Shown here: piece by piece, positions 48,252 through 57,337 of the stretch
Layout: each line of letters starts with the position of its first letter
Numbering within the stretch: the first letter of the stretch is position 1
From: Sindora glabra
Taxonomy: Eukaryota; Streptophyta; Magnoliopsida; Fabales; Fabaceae
NCBI GenBank assembly: GCA_020226215.1
Contig: CM035226.1
Location: 62,767,455-62,831,454 of the forward strand
Direction: 5' to 3'
Length of the DNA stretch: 64,000 nucleotides
The notes under the pieces: model-generated
The model's input: only the letters and a program-made list of their open reading frames with translations
Told to the model about the DNA's origin: nothing
Database searches by the model: none
Position numbers and translations under genes: made by a program

Positions 48252-49693
48252 ATGACCAGATCAAGAGTTGCTGAGCATTGCTTTTTAATTTTGAGATTGA
48301 GAAAACTTATCGAAGGAATCGAAAGATACGAAAGCAGTCAATTGTAGATCAAGGTGAAGTAATGGCAGATTTGAGAGAAGAACCAGATACCAAAGCACTC
48401 CGTGACTATGCCATATCAACAGTCATGGATACCATTTTTGGGATCAGGAGACCGCCTATACTAGCTAAAAACTTTGAGATCAAGCCAGCCATAATTCAAA
48501 TGATTCAAGCAAATCAGTTTGGAGGTTCTCCAGTAGAAGATCCGAATGCATATATAGCCAGTTTTCTAAAAATTTGTGATACATTCAAGCACAATGGCAT
48601 TTCTGATGATGCCATAAGGTTGTGACTCTTCCCTTTCTCACTTAGGGATAAGGCTAAAAGCTCGTTACACTCTTTGTCAGTAGGGAGCATTATTACATGG
48701 AATGTATTGGCACAAATTTCTAGCAAAATTCTTTTCTCCAGCAAAAATTGCAAAGATGAGAAATGAGATTGCTTCATTCATCCAACATGATATGGAAAGC
48801 CTTTATGAAGCATGGGAAAGATACAAGAAACTGCTAAGTAGATGTCCTCATCATGGGTTACTAGATTAGCTACAGTTACAAACTTTCTACAATGGATTGT
48901 CTAATATTACCAGAACACTTGTAGATGCTGCAACTGGTGGATCATTAATGGGAAAAAGCATAGAAGCTACTATGGAGCTGTTGGAGGAGATGGCAACAAA
49001 TGCTTACCAGTAGCCTTCTAAATGCAACACTTCAAAGAAAGCACTTGGGGTCCATGAGCTAGACATTCTAACCACTTTGTCTTCTCAAGTTGCCTTTATA
49101 TCCAAGCAAGTGAGCTCACAACAGCTCAAGCAAATGCAATCAAAACTCCTACAAATGCTTGTGATTTATGTGGAGGTCCTTATGTGAGCACACAATGCCA
49201 AGAAGGTAATCCATTTATGCCTTCTCAATCTGAACAAGCCAACTATGTAGGGAATCAAAATCATCAAAATGATCCTTTCTCAAACACATACAATTCAGGA
49301 TGGAGCAACCACCTTAATTTGGGGTGGAAGAATAATCAGAATGTGTTCAGACCTCAAGGAAACTATCAGCAACAAGTTCAACAACCACCACCACAACCAA
49401 AGATGAACTTAGAAGATGCACTGACTTAATTAACCATGAATACTTCCCAAGTCATGGTCAGAACAAAAGCTACACTCAAGAATAATGAAGCAATCATGCA
49501 AAGTCAAGCAGCTTCAATAAAAAATCTTGAAGTGCAAATGGGTCAAACTGCAAGCATGCTAAATTTCAGACAACCAGGAACTTTACCTAGTGACACTAAA
49601 AGGAACCCCAGGGAGCACGTAAATGCTATTACATTAATAAGTGGGAAGCAGTTAGACAAGCCTAAAAAAAATAAGAAGAAAAGCCAAAATTAA
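48252..49693 (+). pseudogene. gag pseudogene of element 2
   Basis: Starts at ATG 48252 (ATGACCAGATC). A frameshift near 48280 leads into the frame with 'RRPPILAKNFEIKPAIIQMI' and 'QFGGSPVEDPNAYI', then the Retrotrans_gag core ('LFPFSLRDKAKSSLHSL', 'YEAWERYKKLL', 'FYNGLSNITRTLVDAATGGS', 'MELLEEMATNAY') to about 49015. One zinc-knuckle-like Cys-x2-Cys pair ('CDLCGGPY') is at about 49160. A Gln- and Asn-rich segment (49184-49429), a coiled-coil-like segment (49436-49560) and a Lys-rich end at 49693 follow. It has fewer stops than element 1. Capsid/nucleocapsid role. Confidence 0.88.
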
Positions 49694-49799
49694 GAGAAGA
49701 AGATGGTGAAGGAGCTTAGAAAGAAGATGAAGTAATTCCAAGAAGAATAACCTTTCCAGATAATCCTCCACCATATGTTCTCCCAGTTCCATTTCCTTA

Positions 49800-51020
49800 A
49801 AGATTGGTGAAAGCTAAACTAGACAAGTAGTTCAGCAAGTTTCTTAAGGTGTTTAAGAAGTTACATATCAATATCCCATTTGCTGAAGCTCTAGCCTAGA
49901 TGCCCAGTTATGCAAAATTTATGAAGGAGATTTTATCAAAGAAACGTAAACTGGAGGATTTCGAAATAGTAGTCTTAACTAAAGAGTGTAGTGCAATTCT
50001 CTAAAAGAAATTACCGCTAAAGCTTAAAGACCCTGGAAGTTTCTACATACCTTGTACCATTGGAGAGTGCGAATTTGAAAAAGCCTTGTGTGACTTTGGT
50101 GCAAGTATGAATTTAATGTCATTATCTATCTACAAGAAGTTGGGATTGGGAGAGGTGAAACCAACTATAGTATCATTACAGCTTGTAGATCGTTCAATAA
50201 AGCATCCACGTGGAATCCTTGAAGATGTACTAGTAAAAGTGGATAAATTCATCTTCCCAAAAGATTTCATAGTGCTTGACATGGAAAAAGACCAAGAAAT
50301 TTCTATTATTCTTGAGAGACCATTTCTAGCAACTGGATGAGCTCTAATTGATGTGCAGAAGGAAAAGCTGACTTTATAGGTTCAAGATGATCAAGTATCT
50401 TTCAATATTTTTAAAGTTTTTCCATATGAAGATAATATCTGTTATAGAGTAGACACACTGACCAATTACATGAAAGATGTAATGCATGAAACCTGCACAG
50501 AAAAGCCATTAGCAGTAGGAATAGTTAATGTGTTAATGTCTACTAATCCTAAAATCTTGAAGCAGATTAATTACCTTAAGGTAAATTCTCTAGTTTTTAA
50601 AGAGAAACCATTCAAAGGTCTAGGAAAGAGGTCAAGTAAACATGTTCCATTAATAGAAAAATCACCAGTGTTGGAGTTGAAGGCCTATGAAAATTTCAAG
50701 CTTTACAAGGAGAAGACAAAAATGTGGCATGATAAGAGAATTATAAGGAATGAGTTCACACTAGGACAAAAAGTACTTCTCTACAATTCAAGATTAAAAC
50801 TCTTTCCAGGAAAATTGAGATCAAGGTGGTCAGGACCTTCTACTGTGATTTAAGTTTGGCCATATAGAACTGTGGAAATTCAAGATGGTGACAGGAAATT
50901 CAAAGTGAACAGGCAAAGATTGAAAGAATACAATGATAGTGCATTCAACACCATAAAGACTGTCATCATGCTTGAGGAGATAGCTGGTAAGTTTTTTTTA
51001 AAAAAAAAGGAAATAAAGCA
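49800..51020 (+). pseudogene. Truncated pol of element 2: protease fused to integrase C-terminal tail
   Basis: A pre-protease segment ('INIPFAEALA', 'PSYAKFMKEI') is followed by retropepsin with its catalytic Asp in CDFGAS (Asp codon at 50092-50094) and 'LERPFLATG' near 50320. After a short linker the reading frame goes from '..VLELK' straight to 'AYENFKLYKEKTK', which in related elements is C-terminal to the integrase core. The join is at about 50682 and is in frame. The tail 'GQKVLLYNSRLKLFPGKL' and 'FKVNRQRLK' then ends near 51020. The complete RT, RNase H, integrase zinc finger and catalytic core are missing. Scattered stops (for example 49842, 50338, 50852) break the frame. Confidence 0.88.
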
Positions 51021-51189
51021 ATAGGTTAGGACTTTGTCTAGCTAAAGACATTAAAAAAGGGCGGCTACTTAGGAGGCAACCTAAAACTTCTTTCTCTATT
51101 TAATTATTTTCTTCTGACTCACTCAAGAACACATCGCACAGCATTTTCTCTAACAATTTCAACTTTCATCATTCTCATCATAGAGGAAT

Positions 51190-51728
51190 CCCTTGCAAAG
51201 CTTAGAATCAGATTCCCTACTCTTCCCTAAGATATGCTCAGGAAAATCTACAACTGTCGACTTGAAAGAATGAAGGCATTTAATCATTTGAATCTTCCTC
51301 AAGATATATGCTAGATTATTGAAGCTAAGGTATGTTTAGCAGGTGAGTTTAATAAATCATTTGTTAGACATATGCCAAGAATGGGAAAAAGTTCTTACTC
51401 TAAAAAAAGAAGGGCTAAAAGAATGAGAGTCTGCCATAAGTGTGCAAGGTGGAATTGTAATAAGCTTTGTAGGAATAAAGGGATGATTTCAATAAATCGA
51501 GAAGACAAAATCCAATTCATAAAAGATGGACTGAGTAAAAAGTCATTGGATGATATCATTCGGACTCTTGAGACGCATCCTAGTGGAGATGTTCATGCTA
51601 TTCTTCTTGATTTAATGAAATTATTCAATACAGAAAAGGAATGCTATAGTCTTAGGAATCTGACTGTAAAAGATCCTGTTTGCCAGTTTATAAGAAAAAT
51701 GGATGGGAAGCAAATCATCGGCTCATAG
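51190..51728 (+). CDS. Small basic Cys-rich ORF of unknown function inside element 2
   Basis: The intact part runs from ATG 51372 to 51728 (118 residues). It has a basic N-terminus (KKRRAKRMR) followed by a Cys-x2-Cys-x4-Cys-x3-Cys motif (residues 21-33), then a mixed-charge segment with 'FIKDGLSKKSLDDIIRTLE' and 'HAILLDLMKLFN'. Upstream, the same frame continues to about 51190 through two stops with good-looking protein ('RKIYNCRLERMKAFNHLNLP'), so the original frame was probably longer, at least 180 residues. It resembles no gag, protease, RT or integrase that I know. The Cys motif and basic charge would suit nucleic-acid binding, but that is only a guess. Confidence 0.5.
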
Positions 51729-52072
51729 AAGTCATTTAAGCTGTTACTGGATGAAAAACTAGAGGAAGATATGAGCCACAATCACAACTATTATACATAT
51801 TAATACTTATCTGCTTTACTTTTCCTTTATTTTTTATCTTTACAGTTGCTTTTTGACTTTTTGTACATTTCTCTTCTTTTTATTTTACTTTTTCAGTTAC
51901 TTTTTGACTTTCTTTACATTCTGCCTTGTTTATTTTCTTTACGCCATTATTACACTTGTCAGTTTTACATAGCATTTTTTTTAGTCTTCTTCTGACATTG
52001 TTTGATTTGTGTGATTTCTTTGTTTCTGCTTTTGTATTATAAAGATGCATTTCAACAATCACATTATGCAAA
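51729..52072 (+). other. T-rich spacer between the two inserted ORFs
   Basis: Non-coding. It contains a pyrimidine-rich tandem of about 57 bp ('ctttttgactttttgtacatt' near 51849 and 'ctttttgactttctttacatt' near 51900). It precedes the LOG-like sequence and may be old 5' UTR or filler. Confidence 0.5.
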
Positions 52073-52749
52073 ATGTTTGAAGGTGAGAGTAAACAAGAGG
52101 AAGAGGTTAAGCAACCATCAAAATGTAGATTTAAATCTATTTGTGGTTTTAGTGAATCTTATGCTGGAAAGAATGGAGAATTTCTGATAGCAGCAACTGA
52201 ACTTGATCATGCATTAGCTGCTAGAAAGATTGACTATGTGTATGGAGGAGGGCTTCATAGCTTAAAAGAAAGTACAATAATTTCTACCAACATTAGAGGA
52301 AGCAAAATACTAAGTATCCTTCTAAATGGTTTAGATGATAAGAAATATACCATCGGTGAAACAATAAAGGTTTTAAACTTGCCTAAATGTATGGGATGCA
52401 TGTTTTACAGTGTTGGAGTCTTTTTTGCTTTACCTGGTGGTTTCGAAGTATTAGATGGAATTTTCAGCATTGTATATTGGATAACTTGAACTTTCATCAG
52501 AAGTCAGTAGGTTTATTAAATGTTAATGGTTTTTATGATAGTTTGCTGTCTTTTTTAGATCAAGTTGTGGAACAGGGATTCATACCCCAAGCGACTCATT
52601 GTGCTATAATGTTTGCTTCAACTGCTGATCAGCTGATTGACCAACTATAAGGCTATACACCTAAACTAGATCCATTAGTGAAAAAGATAGATTAGCAATC
52701 TCCAACTAGCAGTCAGAAGCATGAGTCAGACACCACTCTCTGGTTATAA
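52073..52749 (+). pseudogene. LOG-like (cytokinin riboside 5'-monophosphate phosphoribohydrolase) copy captured by element 2
   Basis: LOG enzymes release active cytokinin bases from their nucleotide forms in the cytosol and nucleus. From ATG 52073 the frame gives an N-terminal 'CRFKSICGFSESYAGKN', then 'IDYVYGGG' (YGGG at residues 57-60), 'TIGETIKV', 'FFALPGG' (residues 118-123) and 'FSIVYW'. After a frameshift near 52480 it continues with 'HQKSVGLLNVNGFYDSLLSF', 'EQGF' and 'STADQLIDQL', a stop (Q site), and a tail to TAA 52747-52749. About 226 codons, near the usual LOG length. No introns are visible, whereas plant LOG genes are multi-exon, so it was probably taken up as RNA. The PGGxGTxxE motif reads PGGFEVLDG, and the catalytic Arg position reads Cys106, so the enzyme would be dead even without the stops. 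Confident as LOG family; subgroup unsure. Confidence 0.85.
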
Positions 52750-54058
52750 CTTTCTTTACTTCTATAGTTTTACTCCTAAAATTTCTTTTATGTGTGAGTT
52801 TCCTATGCATTTCCTTTTAATAAACCCTTTTTGCTAATCTACTGAAAACGTTGGGGACAATGTCTACATTAAATGTGGGGGGAATTAAAAAAAATTTTAA
52901 AAAAACTTTTGTTAGGATATTTTGGTAGTAAAATTATGAGATTTTTTATGTATGAAAAGGATGGCTGAGTAAAGAGTTATTTCTTACTCTTGATACGCAT
53001 CCTAAAAAAAAATTTCCTACTTATTAGGTTCTTTTCAATAATTTTAAAGATTTCATAGCATGATTGAATAACTTTCTTACTTTTTAGAATTGATAGGCTT
53101 GGCAATGGATTTTAAGTTGGATGGATTGAGTTAGAAATCTTTAATCGTGAGATTTTGAGCCTGCTTGTTGAATCAGTATTATATTTCTTGTGTGTGATAT
53201 TCACCTGTTAAGTTGTCACTCTAGGACTTGTATAAAATCTGGTTAAGATTACAATTTACATGCATACTCAAATATGATAAAGGCATTTTTTTTTAGTTAG
53301 AACCAAATAGCTAACCCTACAGTTTTACCATTAATAAGCCCCTTTGAGGCTGATTAACCATTTCTTCACTTTTAACCCATTAGCATGACATTTAATGAAA
53401 TATCAATTATCTTAACCTTAGGGATTAGTAAAGCATTCAAATCTTTGTAAAATGGGTTCTTGACAAAGTGAGGGAGTATATGTATCATTAACTTCAAAGT
53501 TGTAAAAGTTTTCTTAAAAAAAGGAAAAAAATAAAAAAAGTAGAAAGAGAGAAATTGATGTGTACTTGAATCTTAGGCTATTGTGCTAAGATAAAATTCT
53601 TCAGAGATTACTGATGTTCTAATTGCTCTATTAATTTCTTTCTTTGCTTCATATCCTTGTTTTATCTTTCCTTTACCTTGGCCTCATTACAACGCTTAAT
53701 AAGACGTTTTGATTTGAAGTATGCATGTGAATCAGGTAGTGAAGATTGAGAATTTATGCAAGTTTATGGTAGTGCAATCTTTGATAGGATGAATTTGAGT
53801 GAAACACTTGCCCATGAACACTTGAGAAAGGATGAGTTGTAGTAGTTCTATCATCTTGATTCATTCCTTCTCAGATGAAAGTGCAATTCCTTTTTAGTTT
53901 CAGATGACAAGATTTGTTAATTCATGAATGCTATGATATCTTTGTACTTCAATTTCTTTCTTTCTTATGATTTTGTACTTTTTATCTCATGGGAAGATTA
54001 AGTATTAGTATTAGTTTTCTTCTGTTTTGTGTTTGTCCAAGGACGTCCAAAAGCTAAG
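52750..54058 (+). other. 3' non-coding region of element 2
   Basis: No ORF. An inner purine-rich motif ('aatgtggggggaatt', 52871-52885) follows 'ggggacaatgtc', a phrase common in Athila-type elements; element 1 has a weaker equivalent at 42073. From 53040 the sequence is a diverged match of element 1 from 42270 ('catgattgaataa', 'attttgagcct', 'ccctttgagg'). Confidence 0.7.
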
Positions 54059-54070
54059 TGTGGGAGAATT
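54059..54070 (+). promoter_or_regulatory. Polypurine tract of element 2
   Basis: TGTGGGAGAATT directly before the TG of the right LTR, conserved with element 1. Confidence 0.85.
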
Positions 54071-55625
54071 TGATACGTAAAATATTTTGCATATTTATTT
54101 TTCCTTGTATGATGCATTTTTGGATATTATCTTATTTAATTTAATAAATTTAGTTGCATTTTGTGAATGGGTCTTGAATTTGAAATGAAATCAAATCTTT
54201 TAGACAATGCTGTATTTTGACCCAGTTTCAGGTTTTAGACCATATCTGGAGTTCTGGATGTCAGATTGGGTTTTCTTTATATGGTTAAAAAGCTAAGAAA
54301 AATCCCTACAATTTTCATGTTTAAATAGTTTAGCCTCTAAGGATCTCAAATTCTGCTTGGAAAATGAAACAGTAGTTCTGGCAGAATCTAACTTTTGCTT
54401 ACTAATCTGATCATAACTTGAGATATAAATGTCAAAATTAGGAGTTCTTTGCGGCATTTGAAAGCTAAGATCCAGTTCTATAACTCCTACATTGATAGGA
54501 AGATGTGAATATACCATTTAGGTGGTCAAAATTTACTAACAAGTTAGAAGAATGGTTGCTGCAAAAATTAAGAAGGGTAGTTAAAGATCATGAATAGTAG
54601 CTAAAGAGCATGATTGATAGCTAATGGTCAAGATCTATGACTTGTAGCTGATCCATTCACCTATAAATAGGTAGAAGTAAAGATCATTTGCAGCATTCAT
54701 TCATCTTAGATAGTAATTTAGTTCATGCATTTTTAGTTCTTCTTATATGCCTCCTACATGGAAGGTTAGGTTGTTATCCTATATGGAAGGTTTTACCTCC
54801 TACATGGATGGATAGTATTTCTATTTTCATGCATTTGTAATTATAACCTTATATTTGTATCATGAATGTGATGATGTTTTCATTTTATTTTGAGTTTGTT
54901 TTTAATTTCATTATGTTCTAATTTTTCATCTTCCTAGGGTAATAATGTAACTTAATAATAACGGATTAAATTATAATCTATTGAAACTAATTTCAATTTT
55001 GTTCTCCTAGATTAAGTTTTAATTATTGCTCTTAATGCTTTCAATTAATTGACCACCTTTTGAATGAATTCAATATGCATGTTGAGACCAGAAGGAGATA
55101 CATGTGTATGAAACCTATAATTAAAATCATAAATTGCATATGAAATAGGAATATATTCATATGGTTTATGTAGTCTTAATGAGTTCCATAAATCCTAATG
55201 CATGATTAGTTGTTTTAATTCACATAGGAATATAGTGAATTAGCAATTAATTATAGAATTACTTGACCTTAGAAGAGGCTAGTAATTAATTTAGGGAAAC
55301 TCGACTATCAATTAAGGGAGTTAAAATTGGATTAGTGTAGATAGATGATTCAATCCAAAATTATTAAGTGAAGTCTGATCCCTAGGTCTTTTATTCATAT
55401 TTATCTTTACTCCAATTGCATTCATATTTATTTTAATTATTTTTTGCATAAATCTCTACTTAGTTACTTCATTCCGACTAATTGAATTGTCAAATAGTGT
55501 TAGGATTATGAATTTTGGTACTTAGTGAAACAATCCTCGAGGGAACGATACTTTACTTATCACTTTATTACTTGTTTACGATAGTGTACACTTGCACTAA
55601 TTCATAAATCATTTCACACATAACA
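54071..55625 (+). repeat. Right LTR of element 2
   Basis: 1555 bp, TGATACG to CATAACA, with the TATA box at 54661-54669. A 10-12 bp difference from the left LTR near 54325 is one of few indels. Confidence 0.95.
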
Positions 55626-57337
55626 AAAACATAAAGTATAAGGCAATAAGGATTTGTGAACTTATGTAAATTAGGGAGCTTAAGATGTATGAGATAGGAT
55701 AAGGTTGAGAAAGCATGAACACAAAGATATGAGGAGTTAGAAAATCATTTTAGCCTAGTATAACTAGGTAATTGAATGTCAAGGTGCTAATAAATTTTGG
55801 TAGAGATGGTGTATAGTAAAGATCATATGGAAGGTTACTACTCTTACAACATAATTAAGAATGTTTCATATCATGATATTATTATTAATATAAGTATTAT
55901 AATTGTTATTCCCACTAAGGCAATACTAATATTAATGGATTTATATACAAAAAATCGTGAAGATTTTGTCTAATTGTTTGTAGAAATGATTTGGGTAGGT
56001 GCCTTTGAGAGTATTCTAATTATGTGTGGAAGTCAAATCTATTGCATCTAGGTAATCTATGTGTTTCTCCTTATGAAAAGCTTATGTTTATAGCTTGGTT
56101 TAGTATGATTTGAGTGCATGATAGAAACATTTGGTCAAATAATATGTGATACATTTGAACTCAAACTATTAGAATAAGTAAATGATTTGAGATAATGCTA
56201 TAGATAAGTAAGTACGAGTGTGCCCTTTAAGGTAAGTATAGGAATACTGGTTTACAATATGAATCTTTACCTAATAAGATAGATGTTGACTTTGATGTTA
56301 GATCTTTAGTCTGAATAACTTAGTGCTATTAAGGAATGGATATCAAATTGATTATAAAGGTTATTTAAGATAAAAAGTGCAAGGTTATGTTTCAATTCAT
56401 GGATAATTATATAGCAATGGATATCAATATATATTGTTGGATATAATTATAAGAATGTGCAATTAATTAGATTTTAAATGAGAGTTGATAAGTAAAATGA
56501 ATGGGGCACATAATTACATAGTTACATTAGCCATTTAGTTAGAAATTGGGGCTTAAGATTTTGAAGTTCTTTGATCAGGGTGAAAGTGTATAAACTTTGG
56601 TTAAGGAGATTGATGATCTTGATTTTCTAAAGAATGTGAATGATAAGTTTTAATTAAAACATATTGAATGGATGCATATTAAAATGAGTGCTAATTCAAC
56701 ATTTTGAAATCAACAAAGTAAGTTTGATTTTTATAGATGAATTAGGTGAAAAAGGTGTATATAGTTGAACAAAAGTAAAAGAAATTCAAATTCATTTAAC
56801 CAAATTAAAAGGCTAACTAGGTGTCACTTGAAAGATAATTGAAATTAGAATTTATTGGTGATTTAGGATTTAAGAGGGATTATTTAAGCTTATAAGTATA
56901 AAATAATTTGAATCTTTTAATAATGACTTTACATGATGGTGAGTTATTAGATATCAAATTAAACAAACCATATTAACACATAGCACATTTAGCTTAAGAC
57001 CATAACTCAACTGTGTGGGAGAAATAACTTAATAGGTACAATTACTACATGTAAAGTTAGACATTGGGAATCTTTATTTATGGTTGGACTTTAGGTAGGA
57101 AGGTAATTAATAGTAGTGCTTAATAAGGTGTGATACAATATCATTAAAATAAGGACAACTATAACTTTAAGAGTAGTAGTGATACATGATGGAGTAAGAC
57201 TATTTGGTGAATTTCTCAAGATAATTGTAGCATTTCCATGGAATGCCAAAAATTCAATATTGATATGTTTTACATAGAACAAAGGATTAAAATAGCTTTA
57301 AGAAATCAAGAATGATTTCTTTTGAAGAGAGAAGCAT
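55626..57337 (+). other. Interior of the outer element, 3' part
   Basis: Remaining 1.7 kb of the outer element. Highly decayed, with no domain that I can name. A purine tract GAAGAGAGAAG at 57324-57334 sits four bases before the right LTR and is a plausible polypurine tract. Confidence 0.5.

Larger units (their letters stand above)
46554..55625 (+). mobile_element. Gypsy element 2, Athila/Tat branch, pol-deleted, carrying a LOG-like gene copy
   Basis: 9.07 kb with LTRs 46554-48115 and 54071-55625, primer site, gag, protease, a direct fusion to the integrase C-terminal tail, then a 1.7-kb insert with a Cys-rich ORF and a LOG-like pseudogene, and a polypurine tract. The flanking 5-mers AAAAT and AAAAC match at four of five. 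The two LTRs look about 97-98 percent identical by eye, so this is the youngest retroelement in the window. It lacks RT, RNase H and an integrase core, so it could only have moved with proteins from a relative. Confidence 0.93.

Noticed and set aside
48514..48777. Minus-strand frame of 87 codons
   Set aside because: Antisense of the element 2 gag core, which is recognisable on the plus strand.
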